Shown here in pieces: positions 27,483 through 36,240 of a stretch of DNA of 59,372 nt. Position 1 is the stretch's first letter, and each line of letters starts with the position of its first letter. The notes under the pieces were generated by a model that saw only the letters and a program-made list of their open reading frames with translations, was not told where the DNA came from and did not search any database. The position numbers and the translations under genes were made by a program. Source of the DNA: Sphingomonas sp. CROZ-RG-20F-R02-07 (GTDB lineage Bacteria; Pseudomonadota; Alphaproteobacteria; Sphingomonadales; Sphingomonadaceae); contig NZ_JAKNQJ010000017.1 of assembly GCF_022662335.1 (NCBI RefSeq), positions 1-59,372 on the forward strand, read 5' to 3'.

Positions 27483-28967
27483 CTATCCCAACGTGCGGCG
27501 TAGCGCATCCTGCCAGCCCGCCACCAGGGTCGCGCGGTGGTCGGGCGCCATCGCCGGCTCGAAACATCGCTCGCGCGACCAGAGCGCTTCGATCTCGTCC
27601 AGCCCCGACCACAGGCCCGTCGCCAGCCCGGCCAGAAACGCCGCCCCGCGTGCGGTCGTCTCCAGTTCGTGCGGCCGCTCCACCGCCACTTCGAGCAAAT
27701 CGGCGAGAAAGCCGCACAGCCAGTCGTTCCCCGCCATTCCGCCATCGACGCGCAAGGCCGCCGGGCGCCGCGCGCCGTCCGCCACCATCGCCTCGACCAG
27801 ATCGCGCGTCTGATAGCCGACCGCCTCCAGCGCCGCGCGCGCGAGATGCGCCTGGGTGGAGCCGAGCGTCAGCCCGAAGATCGCGCCGCGTGCATCGGGA
27901 TCCCAGTGCGGCGCGCCCAGTCCGACGAACGCGGGCACCATATAGACGCCGTGGCTGTCGGGCACGCGCGTCGCCATGCCGTCGGTCTCGCGCGCATGGG
28001 CGATCACGCCGATGCCGTCGCGCAGCCATTTCACCGCCGCGCCGGCGACGAAGATCGATCCTTCCAGCGCATAGGTCGTGACGCCGTCCAGCCGATAGGC
28101 GGGCGTGGTGAGCAGCCGGTTGGCTGATGCGACCGCGCGTTCGCCGGTGTTGAGCAGCAGGAAACAGCCGGTGCCATAGGTCGCCTTGGCGGTGCCGCGC
28201 CGGAAACAGGCTTGGCCGATCAGCGCCGCCTGCTGGTCGCCGGCGATGCCCGCGATCGGGATCTCGGCATCGAACAGGCCGGGCGCGGTGGTGCCGTAGC
28301 GGTGCGCATTGTCGTGCACCGCGGGCAGCATCGCCATCGGGATGCCGAGCCGCGCGCACAGGTCCGCATCCCAGCGATTGTCGTGGATGTTCCACAGCAA
28401 GGTGCGCGACGCGTTGGTGACGTCGGTGGCGTGCACCGCGCCGCCGGTCAGCCGCCACAGCAGGAAACAGTCGATCGTCCCGAACGCGAGCTCGCCCCGC
28501 TCCGCCCGCACGCGCGCGCCCTCCACATGGTCGAGGATCCAGCCGATCTTGGTCGCGCTGAAATAGGGATCGATCAACAGGCCGGTGCGTGCGCGCACCG
28601 CGTCCTCCACGCCGTCCGCGCGCAACGCCTCGCACGCCGCTGCCGTGCGCCGGTCCTGCCACACGATCGCGCGGTGGATCGGCGCGCCGGTCGCGCGGTC
28701 CCACACCAGCGTCGTCTCGCGCTGGTTGGTGATGCCGATCGCGGCGATGCCGTCCGCCCCCACCCCGCTCAGCGCGATCGCCTCGCGCGCGGTGGCCAGC
28801 ACGTCGCGCCAGATGTCCTCGGGATCGTGCTCCACCCAGCCGGGGGCGGGATAATGTTGCGCGAATTCGGCCTGCGCGGCCGCCACGCGCCGCGCGGCGC
28901 GATCGAACACGATGCTGCGGGTCGAGGTCGTACCCTGATCGATCGCCAGAATATGGGTAGCCGCCAC
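27483..28967 (-). CDS. glpK: Glycerol kinase
   Basis: FGGY-family kinase (494 residues) that makes sn-glycerol 3-phosphate. Seen: [16 protein letters not shown] at the N-terminus, TNQRETT, the substrate block [17 protein letters not shown], and the C-terminal [11 protein letters not shown]. The start is GTG 28967, eight bases after an AAGGAGAGG ribosome site; a longer frame from 29207 lies over glpD on the other strand and is rejected. Divergent from glpD with a repeat-rich control region between. Confidence 0.95.
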   Translation of the reverse strand: MAATHILAIDQGTTSTRSIVFDRAARRVAAAQAEFAQHYPAPGWVEHDPEDIWRDVLATAREAIALSGVGADGIAAIGITNQRETTLVWDRATGAPIHRAIVWQDRRTAAACEALRADGVEDAVRARTGLLIDPYFSATKIGWILDHVEGARVRAERGELAFGTIDCFLLWRLTGGAVHATDVTNASRTLLWNIHDNRWDADLCARLGIPMAMLPAVHDNAHRYGTTAPGLFDAEIPIAGIAGDQQAALIGQACFRRGTAKATYGTGCFLLLNTGERAVASANRLLTTPAYRLDGVTTYALEGSIFVAGAAVKWLRDGIGVIAHARETDGMATRVPDSHGVYMVPAFVGLGAPHWDPDARGAIFGLTLGSTQAHLARAALEAVGYQTRDLVEAMVADGARRPAALRVDGGMAGNDWLCGFLADLLEVAVERPHELETTARGAAFLAGLATGLWSGLDEIEALWSRERCFEPAMAPDHRATLVAGWQDALRRTLG

Positions 28968-28978
28968 GCGTCCTCTCC

Positions 28979-29010
28979 TTTTCGTTTCGATGCTCGTTCG
29001 TTTTCGTTCG
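28979..29010. promoter_or_regulatory. TCGTT direct repeats between glpK and glpD
   Basis: This 32-base stretch has four TCGTT units (TTTTCGTTTCG, then CTCGTTCGTTTTCGTTCG) in an otherwise GC-rich gap. DeoR-family repressors usually bind short direct repeats, and glpR lies two genes downstream, so this is a likely GlpR operator for both divergent promoters. The assignment is inference. Confidence 0.45.
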
Positions 29011-29055
29011 CGCGTCAACGCTTTCGGTTTTGCGCGCGACGTGGTAACGGGGATC

Positions 29056-30561
29056 ATGGACGCAACGAACGAGATGGTCGACCTGCTGATCGTCGGCGGC
29101 GGCATCAACGGCACGGGGATCGCGCGCGACGCGGCCGGGCGCGGGCTGTCGGTGCTGCTGGTCGAGCAGGACGATCTGGCCGGCCACACCTCGTCGGCCT
29201 CGACCAAGCTGATCCATGGCGGCCTGCGCTATCTGGAATATGGCGAGTTCCGGCTGGTGCGCGAGGCGCTGATCGAGCGCGAGCGGCTCTGGGGCATGGC
29301 GCCGCACATCATCTGGCCGCTGCGCTTCGTGCTGCCGCAGACCCAGTCGCCGCGCCCGGCCTGGATGGTACGGCTGGGGCTGTTCCTCTACGACCATCTG
29401 GGCGGCCGCAAGCGGCTGCCCGGCACCGAGACGATCGCGCTCGACCGATCGCCGTGCGGCGACGGGCTGGCGGCGCGTGGCGGGCGGGCGTTCGTCTATT
29501 CCGACTGCTGGGTGGAGGACAGCCGCCTCGTCGTGCTGAACGCGCGCGATGCCGCCGATCGCGGCGCCGACATACGGACGCGGACGCGCCTCGTCTCGGC
29601 GCAGCGCGAACCGGGCGGCTGGCGCGCGACCATCGCGGACGCGTCCGGCGAACGGACGGTGCGCGCCCGCGCGCTCGTCAACGCGGCGGGCCCCTGGGTC
29701 GCCGAGATACTGCGTGCGACGGGCGAGACGCAGACGAAGCGCGGCGTTCGGCTCGTCAAGGGCAGCCACCTCGTCGTGCCACGACTGTACGAGGGCGACC
29801 ACGCCTTCATGCTCCAGAATCCCGATCGGCGGATCGTCTTCGCCATCCCTTATGAGGGACGATTCACGCTGATCGGCACGACCGACGAGCCGTGGCAGGG
29901 CGCCCCCGCCAAGGCGCAGATCAGCGACGGCGAGACGCGCTATCTGCTCGACACCGCCAACCGCTATTTCGCGCGCCGGATCGGCGAGGCGAACATCGCG
30001 TGGAGCTATGCCGGCATCCGCCCGCTCTACGACGATCAGGCGGGCAGCGCATCCGCGGTGACGCGCGATTACGTGCTCGACGTGGAAACCGGCGGCGACG
30101 GCGGGGCGCCGATGCTGAGCGTCTTCGGCGGCAAGATCACCACCTATCGCAAGCTCGCCGAACATGCGCTGCGCGAACTGGCGCCGCATTTCCCGAAAGC
30201 CGGCCCGGCGTGGACGGCGGGCGCCACGCTGCCCGGCGGCGACATGGCCGATTTCGACGCGTTTCTGACGACGCTCGTCGCCGAACGGCCGGGTTTCGCC
30301 CCGGCGCTGCTCCGCCGGCTGGCGCGCGCCTATGGCACCGGGGTGCGCGCGCTGCTCGGCGAGGCGCGGACGATCGCCGATCTGGGCGAGGATCTGGGCG
30401 GCGGCCTCACGACCGCCGAGGTGGCGTGGCTCGTGACGCGCGAATGGGCGCGGACCGCCGAGGACATCCTCTACCGGCGCAGCAAGCTCGGCCTCCATGT
30501 GCCGCCGGGCACCGCTGAGCGGCTCGAACGCCATCTCGCCGCCACCGCCCCGGCAGGCTGA
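29056..30561 (+). CDS. glpD: Aerobic glycerol-3-phosphate dehydrogenase
   Basis: FAD enzyme at the inner face of the membrane that oxidises glycerol 3-phosphate to dihydroxyacetone phosphate and passes electrons to quinone. The 501-residue protein shows the FAD motif [20 protein letters not shown] at residues ~9-28, [13 protein letters not shown], and [13 protein letters not shown] with the C-terminal domain after it. I chose ATG 29056 over the in-frame 28990 because the latter would read through the operator repeats. It is followed after ten bases by glpR. Confidence 0.94.
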   Translation: MDATNEMVDLLIVGGGINGTGIARDAAGRGLSVLLVEQDDLAGHTSSASTKLIHGGLRYLEYGEFRLVREALIERERLWGMAPHIIWPLRFVLPQTQSPRPAWMVRLGLFLYDHLGGRKRLPGTETIALDRSPCGDGLAARGGRAFVYSDCWVEDSRLVVLNARDAADRGADIRTRTRLVSAQREPGGWRATIADASGERTVRARALVNAAGPWVAEILRATGETQTKRGVRLVKGSHLVVPRLYEGDHAFMLQNPDRRIVFAIPYEGRFTLIGTTDEPWQGAPAKAQISDGETRYLLDTANRYFARRIGEANIAWSYAGIRPLYDDQAGSASAVTRDYVLDVETGGDGGAPMLSVFGGKITTYRKLAEHALRELAPHFPKAGPAWTAGATLPGGDMADFDAFLTTLVAERPGFAPALLRRLARAYGTGVRALLGEARTIADLGEDLGGGLTTAEVAWLVTREWARTAEDILYRRSKLGLHVPPGTAERLERHLAATAPAG

Positions 30562-30571
30562 AACCGCAAGA

Positions 30572-31348
30572 ATGGAAAACGCCGACACGATCGCCCGGCG
30601 CCATACGCGCATCCTCGAACTCGCGCGGCACACCGGCAGCGTCGGCGTCGATGCGCTCGCCGCCGCGCTCGCGGTGACGCCGCAGACGATCCGTCGCGAC
30701 CTCAACCTGCTCGCCAGCCGCGCGATGCTGTCGCGCGTGCATGGCGGCGCAGTCGTCACCTCGGGCACCGACAATCTCGACCGCGAGGCACGCCGGCAGG
30801 TGGCCGCCGCCGCCAAGACTGCAATCGGCGCGGCGGCGGCGGCGCTGGTGCCGAACGGCGCGAGCCTGTTCATCAACATCGGCACAACCACCGAGGCGAT
30901 CGCGCGCGCGCTGGTCGACCATCGCGATCTGCTCGTCGTAACCAACAACCTGAACGTCGTCGACATCCTCGCCGACCGCCCGACGATCGCGGTGATCGCC
31001 GCGGGCGGGCGGGTGCGGCCGAGCGACCGCGCGATCGTCGGCGCGCTGGCGATGGACTTCATCCGCGGCTTCAAGGTCGATTACGCGCTGATCGGCGCCT
31101 CGGCGATCGACGAGGACGGCGCGCTGCTCGATTTCGACGTGGACGAGGTGCGCGTGTCGCAGACCATCATCGCGCAGGCACGCACCGTCATCCTCGCCGC
31201 CGATCGGACCAAGATCGGCCGGCCGGCACCGGTCCGCATCGCCGACATGGCGGCGATCGACCATTTTATCACCGACCGGCTCGACAGCGCCGCGCTCGCC
31301 GGCATCTGCGCCGAGGCGGGCACCGCCGTCGTCGAAACCGGCGGTTGA
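30572..31348 (+). CDS. glpR: DeoR-family glycerol-3-phosphate regulon repressor
   Basis: A 258-residue repressor with an N-terminal winged helix-turn-helix (VDALAAALAVTPQTIRRDLNLL, residues ~25-46) followed by SRVHGGAV, the DeoR hallmark. The C-terminal sugar-phosphate domain has NIGTTTEAIARAL and VTNNLNVV. With glpD it forms an operon divergent from glpK, so it most likely senses glycerol 3-phosphate and controls both promoters. Other DeoR regulators look similar; the neighbours decide the call. Confidence 0.88.
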   Translation: MENADTIARRHTRILELARHTGSVGVDALAAALAVTPQTIRRDLNLLASRAMLSRVHGGAVVTSGTDNLDREARRQVAAAAKTAIGAAAAALVPNGASLFINIGTTTEAIARALVDHRDLLVVTNNLNVVDILADRPTIAVIAAGGRVRPSDRAIVGALAMDFIRGFKVDYALIGASAIDEDGALLDFDVDEVRVSQTIIAQARTVILAADRTKIGRPAPVRIADMAAIDHFITDRLDSAALAGICAEAGTAVVETGG

Positions 31349-31349
31349 G

Positions 31350-31374
31350 TGGCCAAGCCAATCTGGACAGGCCA
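31350..31374. promoter_or_regulatory. Two TGG-N5-CCA operator-like sites before exuT
   Basis: TGGCCAAGCCA (31350-31360) and TGGACAGGCCA (31364-31374) lie 14 bases apart. The second matches the TonB-operon site TGGTAAGGCCA at 9 of 11 positions. They sit 59 bases before the exuT start, in the only non-coding gap after glpR, and suggest control by the uronate GntR repressor rather than by GlpR. Confidence 0.4.
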
Positions 31375-31432
31375 ATGACGAACGGCTAGACCATATCCAG
31401 ACGCCGGATACGGCGCGACGGGGAGGACGGGC

Positions 31433-32713
31433 GTGCGGATCAGGAATCTCCGCTGGTGGATGGTCGCGCTGATCTGCGCCGGCACCATGGCAAACTATCT
31501 CGCGCGCAACTCGCTCGGCGTGCTCGCGCCCGAACTCAAATCCGCGCTGACCATGACGACCAAACAGTACAGCTATGTCGTCGGCGCGTTTCAGCTCGCC
31601 TATACGGTGATGCAGCCGATCGCCGGCGTGCTGGTCGACCGGTTCGGCCTGCGCGCCGGCTTCGCGCTGTTCGGCCTCGCCTGGTCGGCGGCCAACATGC
31701 TCCACGCGCTGGCGATCGGGTGGGTCAGCCTCGCCTTCTATCGCGGGTTGCTGGGCCTCGCCGAGGCGGCGGCGATCCCGTCGGGGATCAAGGCGGTGGC
31801 CGAATGGTTTCCGCCGCGCGAGCGATCCGTCGCGGTCGGCTGGTTCAACGCGGGCACGTCGCTCGGCGCGCTGATCGCGCCGCCGATCGTCGCGGCGGTC
31901 ACCATCTGGGCAAGCTGGCGTTGGGCCTTCGTCGTCACCGGCGCGATCGGGATCGTCTGGGCCGCCGCCTGGTACGCCTGCTACCGCACGCCCGAGACTC
32001 ACCCCTCGATCACGGCCGAGGAGCGCGCGATGATCGCCGCCGATCGCCCGCCGGCGACGACCAAGCGGGTGGCCGCGCGCGAGATCCTGGGGTCGGAGCG
32101 TTTCTGGATCATCGCGGTGCCGCGCTTCCTCGCCGAGCCCGCCTGGCAGACTTTCAGCTTCTGGATCCCGCTCTATCTCGCCACCGAACGCGGCATGAAC
32201 CTGCAGCAGATCGCGCTGTTCGCCTGGCTGCCCTTCCTCGCCGCCGATGCGGGCGGCATCCTCGGCGGCTATCTCTCGCCCTGGCTGATGCGCCGGGGCG
32301 TCGCGCTGATCCCCTCGCGCGTGGCAGGCATCGCGCTCGGCGCGGTGCTGATGATCGCACCGGGGTGCATCGGCCTCGCCGCCAGCCCCTATGCGGCGAT
32401 CGCGCTGTTCTGCGTCGGTGGCTTTGCGCACCAGATGATCTCGGGGCTCATCAACACGCTGTCGGCCGACGTCTTCGCGCCCGCCGAGGTTGGCACCGCG
32501 AACGGATTCATCGGTCAGGCGGGCTGGATCGGCGGGCTGATCTTCTCTCTGCTGATCGGCCAGCTCGCCGACGGCTTCGGCTATGCGCCGCTGTTCGGGC
32601 TGCTGGGCGTGTTCGACCTGATCGGCGCCGCCGTCCTGATCCTCTTCATGGGCCGGCTCACGCTGCCCCGAACCCCGCCGCCCCGAACCCCGCTGCCGGA
32701 GCCCAGCCGATGA
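31433..32713 (+). CDS. exuT: MFS hexuronate transporter, ExuT-like
   Basis: A 426-residue inner-membrane symporter of the anion:cation symporter family, expected to bring in D-glucuronate or D-galacturonate. About twelve hydrophobic segments are visible, with the family signatures YLARNSLGVLAPEL in helix 1, the motif GVLVDRFGLRAG, and LGLAEAAAIPSGIKAVAEWFPPRERS, typical of ExuT/GudP carriers. The start is GTG 31433 with GGGAGG nine bases upstream. The next gene overlaps its stop by four bases, so sugar import and GH31 hydrolysis are co-translated. Confidence 0.85.
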   Translation: MRIRNLRWWMVALICAGTMANYLARNSLGVLAPELKSALTMTTKQYSYVVGAFQLAYTVMQPIAGVLVDRFGLRAGFALFGLAWSAANMLHALAIGWVSLAFYRGLLGLAEAAAIPSGIKAVAEWFPPRERSVAVGWFNAGTSLGALIAPPIVAAVTIWASWRWAFVVTGAIGIVWAAAWYACYRTPETHPSITAEERAMIAADRPPATTKRVAAREILGSERFWIIAVPRFLAEPAWQTFSFWIPLYLATERGMNLQQIALFAWLPFLAADAGGILGGYLSPWLMRRGVALIPSRVAGIALGAVLMIAPGCIGLAASPYAAIALFCVGGFAHQMISGLINTLSADVFAPAEVGTANGFIGQAGWIGGLIFSLLIGQLADGFGYAPLFGLLGVFDLIGAAVLILFMGRLTLPRTPPPRTPLPEPSR

Positions 32714-35103
32714 GACGCGCCACCCTCTCCAACCCGCCGCACTTCGCGTGCACCGAGCGCGCGCACGGGCGCGTGACGCTGACCGCCGACACCGGCGCGG
32801 TCGCGCACCTCTTCGTGCTGGAGGAGGACATGATGCGGCTGCTGCTGCTTGTGGACGGCCGGGTGACGAGCCCCCCGAGCTGGGCGATCGCGCCGGGCCA
32901 GGCCGACATCGCCGAGCCGGGCCGCGACCGGATGGCCGTGGACGGCTTCGCCTGCCCCGATTTCGCGTGCGAGCAGACCGCGGAGACGCTGACGATCCGA
33001 ACGGCGGCACTGCGGCTGACCGTGCGGCTGCACGGCCTGCACTGCACCTGGGAGCAGCGCGCGGGCGCCGACTGGGTGCCGATGGCGGCCGATCGCCCCA
33101 CCCAGGCCTATGATTTCGGCTGGTGGGACGGCCGCGCGCACCATTATCTCGCGCGGAGCGCGGGCGAGCGCTTCCACGGCCTCGGCGACCGCACCGGCGA
33201 CACCGATCGTGCCGGCCGCCGCTTTCGCCTGACCAATGTCGATCCGATGGGCTTCGACGCCGAATCCAGCGATCCGCTCTACAAATCCATGCCCTATCTG
33301 CTCGTCGCCGACGCCGCGGGGCGCTGCCACGGCGAATTCTACGACAGCGTCGCCGATGTGACCGTGGACCTCGGCCGCGAGCTCGACAATTATCACGGGC
33401 TCTACCGCCACGTCGTCGCCGATGCAGGCGATGTCGATCTGTGGATGATCGCCGGCCCCGATCCGCTGGCGGTCACGCGGCGCTTCACTTGGCTGACCGG
33501 TCGCCCGGCGCTGATGCCGCGCTGGTCGCTCGGCTATTCGGGCTCGACCATGACCTATACCGACGCGCCCGACGCGGCGGTACAGATGGCAGGGTTCCTC
33601 GAACGCTGCGCCGACCATGATCTCGGCTGCACCTCGTTCCATCTGTCGTCGGGCTACACCTCGATCGGCGACAAACGCTATGTCTTCCACTGGAACCGCG
33701 ACAAGTTTCCCGACCCTGCCGCATTCGTCGCGGGCTATGCCGCCGCGGGCGTGCAGCTCGTCCCCAACATCAAGCCCGCCCTGCTGCGCAGCCATCCACA
33801 TTACGACGCGGTGGCCGCCGCCGGGTTCTTCGTGGCCGATGCGGACGGCGTGCCGGTCGAGGCGCAATTCTGGGACGAGGTCGGCAGCTATATCGACTTC
33901 ACCAAACCCGACGCGGCGTGCTGGTGGCGCGAGCAGGTGACCGCGGCATTGCTCGATACGGGCATTGCGGCAACGTGGAACGACAACAACGAATATGAGC
34001 TGTGGGACGCCCGCGCGCGCTTCGCGGGCTTCGGCGAGGACCGGCCGGCGGCGGCGATGCGGCCCGTCCAGCCGATGCTGATGATGCGCGCCTCCAGGCG
34101 GGCGCAGGTCGAGGCACGTCCGGCCGACCGGCCTTATGTCGTCACGCGGTCGGGCATGGCCGGCCTCCAGCGTTATGCGCAGACCTGGACGGGCGACAAT
34201 CGCACCGAATGGAAGACCTTGCGCTACAATGGCCGCCAGGCGATCGGCCTCGCGCTGTCCGGCGTATCGAACAGCGGCCACGATGTGGGCGGCTTTTCGG
34301 GCCCGGCGCCCTCGCCCGAGCTGCTGGTGCGCTGGGTGCAGGCGGGCGTGATGATGCCGCGCTTCAGCATCCATAGCTGGAACGACGACCGCACCGTCAA
34401 CGAACCCTGGATGTATCCCGAGGCGCTGCCCGCGATCCGCCGGCTAATGGCGCTGCGCCAGACGCTGATCCCGTTCTTCTACGATCGGCTTCACCGCTAT
34501 CATGCAGATTGCGAACCGATGGTGCGCCCCACCTGGCTCGACTTCCCCGACGACCCGGGCGCCTGGGCGGAGAGCGACGACCATCTGCTCGGCCCCGACC
34601 TGCTGGTCGCGCCCGTCGTGGAGTCCGGTGCGACCACGCGCGTGGTGCGGCCACCGGCGGGAGCCGACTGGATCGCGGTGTGGACCGGCGAGCGGATCGC
34701 GGGTGGCGACACCGTCACGCTGGCCGCCCCGCTCGACGGGCCGCCGCCGCTGCTCGCCCGCGCGGGCTCGGCGATGCTGGTCGATCTGGCGCGCGGCGGC
34801 TGGCGGCCCGGCGCTTATCGCCGCGGCATCTGGCTCTTCCCGCCCGCGATCGGCGACTTCGCCTGGAGCGCAGTGGAGGATGCCGGCGATGGCGACGGGC
34901 CGATCGATCGCTGGCGCGTGAGCGGCCATGCCGATGCCGCCCGCGTCACCATCGCCGTCACGCGCGATGGGCCGGGCGTCTGGGGTGACGGCCGCGTCAC
35001 CTTGCTCCTCCCGCCGGGCGACGGGCGAACGCTGATCGTCGAAGGCGGCGCGGGGGATGCGGCGACACTGGAGGGACGGATCGGCGTGACGCTCGCCGTG
35101 TAG
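32710..35103 (+). CDS. Glycoside hydrolase family 31 (alpha-glucosidase/alpha-xylosidase type)
   Basis: A 797-residue retaining alpha-glycosidase. The nucleophile aspartate D425 lies in TWNDNNEYELW, and the acid/base D496 in AQTWTGDNRTEW; GHDVGGFSG is the conserved substrate-site motif. An N-terminal beta-sandwich (~1-240) and C-terminal beta domains are typical. No signal peptide is seen, so it probably works in the cytoplasm on an imported oligosaccharide. It is coupled to exuT. The exact substrate (alpha-xyloside, alpha-glucoside or an alpha-linked aldobiuronic acid) cannot be read from the sequence. Confidence 0.88.
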   Translation: MRRATLSNPPHFACTERAHGRVTLTADTGAVAHLFVLEEDMMRLLLLVDGRVTSPPSWAIAPGQADIAEPGRDRMAVDGFACPDFACEQTAETLTIRTAALRLTVRLHGLHCTWEQRAGADWVPMAADRPTQAYDFGWWDGRAHHYLARSAGERFHGLGDRTGDTDRAGRRFRLTNVDPMGFDAESSDPLYKSMPYLLVADAAGRCHGEFYDSVADVTVDLGRELDNYHGLYRHVVADAGDVDLWMIAGPDPLAVTRRFTWLTGRPALMPRWSLGYSGSTMTYTDAPDAAVQMAGFLERCADHDLGCTSFHLSSGYTSIGDKRYVFHWNRDKFPDPAAFVAGYAAAGVQLVPNIKPALLRSHPHYDAVAAAGFFVADADGVPVEAQFWDEVGSYIDFTKPDAACWWREQVTAALLDTGIAATWNDNNEYELWDARARFAGFGEDRPAAAMRPVQPMLMMRASRRAQVEARPADRPYVVTRSGMAGLQRYAQTWTGDNRTEWKTLRYNGRQAIGLALSGVSNSGHDVGGFSGPAPSPELLVRWVQAGVMMPRFSIHSWNDDRTVNEPWMYPEALPAIRRLMALRQTLIPFFYDRLHRYHADCEPMVRPTWLDFPDDPGAWAESDDHLLGPDLLVAPVVESGATTRVVRPPAGADWIAVWTGERIAGGDTVTLAAPLDGPPPLLARAGSAMLVDLARGGWRPGAYRRGIWLFPPAIGDFAWSAVEDAGDGDGPIDRWRVSGHADAARVTIAVTRDGPGVWGDGRVTLLLPPGDGRTLIVEGGAGDAATLEGRIGVTLAV

Positions 35104-35138
35104 CGCGACGTCCCGCAGTTCGATGAAATTACCTCAAC

Positions 35139-35224
35139 CCGTTCCCCCTGAGCTCGTCGAAGGGCAGGCACCACATGCAACGCCCGATTGTGGGAGCGTG
35201 CTTCGACAAGCTCAGCACGAACGG
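35139..35224. repeat. Inverted pair of REP-like units
   Basis: Unit 1 (35139-35165) has GTTCCCCCTGAGCTCGTCGA; unit 2 (35198-35224) is its inverted partner with TTCGACAAGCTCAGCACGAA. The pair resembles the one at 27389-27451 in core sequence and layout, and again lies between convergent genes (the GH31 gene and the GntR regulator). It may act as a transcript-end structure. Confidence 0.65.
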
Positions 35225-35258
35225 ATTGCGTGGCTGGATCAACCAACGTCCTCCCGCC

Positions 35259-36044
35259 CTAGACGGCGGCGCGGCGCGCCAGTTCGCTGCGCTTGCCCTC
35301 CACCTCGGCACGGGCGCGTTCCATCGTGTCGATCTCGGTCGCTTTCAGCAGGCCCTCGATCACGCGGGCGAGATGGTCGCGCATCGCAGTGCGCGCCGCC
35401 GCCGGATCGCGCGCGCGCAGCGCCTTCAGGATCACCTGATGCTCGTCGATTCGCGGCTGCACGCCGACGCTGCGCGCGCGCTCCAGCATGTGCGCGCACA
35501 GCGGCGAGCTGTAGCGCGCGTCCCACAAGGTCTCGATCACGCCCGCGATTGCCGAATTCTGCGTCGCGCGCGCGATCACCAGATGGAATTCGCGATCGGC
35601 ATGTTCGCCGCTGACCTGCTCGCGATTTTCGCGCTCCATGTCGGCGATCAGCGCCTCGAGCTGCTCCAGATCCGCATCGGCGATCAGCACCGCCGCCAGC
35701 GCCGCGGCCTCGCCCTCGAACAGCCGCCGCGCTTCGGTCAGCTCGAAGGCGCCGATGTCGAGGCTGAGCATCAGCGCATCGGCGGGCGGATTGTCGACCA
35801 CGAAGATGCCGGAACCGTGTCGCGAGCGGATCAGCCCGGTCACCTCCAGCGCGATCAGCGCCTCGCGGATCGTCGGCCGGCTGACCTTGTGCTCCTCGGC
35901 CAGCTCGCGTTCCGACGGGATGCGCTGCCCCGGCCGGTAATCGCCGCGCTGGATCAGCGCCGCGATCGCGGCGGCGGCCTGCTGGTACAGCTTGCGTCCC
36001 CCCGACTGGCGGATGGACGGTGCGGGGCGGATTGGTCGGATCAC
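35259..36044 (-). CDS. GntR/FadR-type transcriptional regulator, probable uronate repressor
   Basis: A 261-residue regulator. The N-terminal winged helix has GQRIPSERELAEEHKVSRPTIREALIALEVTGLI (~residues 39-72), followed by the wing RSRHGSGIFV. The helical FCD ligand domain carries the metal-site pattern, with histidines in REFHLVIA and HQVILKALRARD and later RDHL. It most resembles UxuR/ExuR regulators. The start is probably GTG 36044; a TTG at 36098 would lengthen it. It diverges from the TonB receptor operon, whose promoter carries an operator-like TTGGTAAGGCCA, and probably represses that operon and the other uronate promoters until a uronate intermediate binds. Confidence 0.85.
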   Translation of the reverse strand: MIRPIRPAPSIRQSGGRKLYQQAAAAIAALIQRGDYRPGQRIPSERELAEEHKVSRPTIREALIALEVTGLIRSRHGSGIFVVDNPPADALMLSLDIGAFELTEARRLFEGEAAALAAVLIADADLEQLEALIADMERENREQVSGEHADREFHLVIARATQNSAIAGVIETLWDARYSSPLCAHMLERARSVGVQPRIDEHQVILKALRARDPAAARTAMRDHLARVIEGLLKATEIDTMERARAEVEGKRSELARRAAV

Positions 36045-36157
36045 GAAGCTATCGGCATGACGGTCCCCTGCTCTACAGACGCTTGCCTTGATCGGCAATC
36101 GGCGTCGCGCCCGCGCTGGTCCGTTCTGACCACTTCGTCGCCATACTCAACGGCACG

Positions 36158-36186
36158 TTGCAATTGGTAAGGCCATTTGATATGCC
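36158..36186 (+). promoter_or_regulatory. Promoter with embedded operator before the TonB receptor operon
   Basis: A candidate -35 TTGCAA (36158-36163) and -10 TATGCC (36181-36186) are separated by 17 bases. The operator-like TTGGTAAGGCCA (36164-36175) lies entirely inside this spacer, where a bound repressor would block RNA polymerase. It matches the kdgK/uxaC site at 11 of 12 positions. The -10 match is weak, so the promoter call is tentative. Confidence 0.45.
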
Positions 36187-36240
36187 GCTCGAATGGATGA
36201 CGGCCGACGACGATCGGCCGCGACACAAGGGAGAGGGCAT

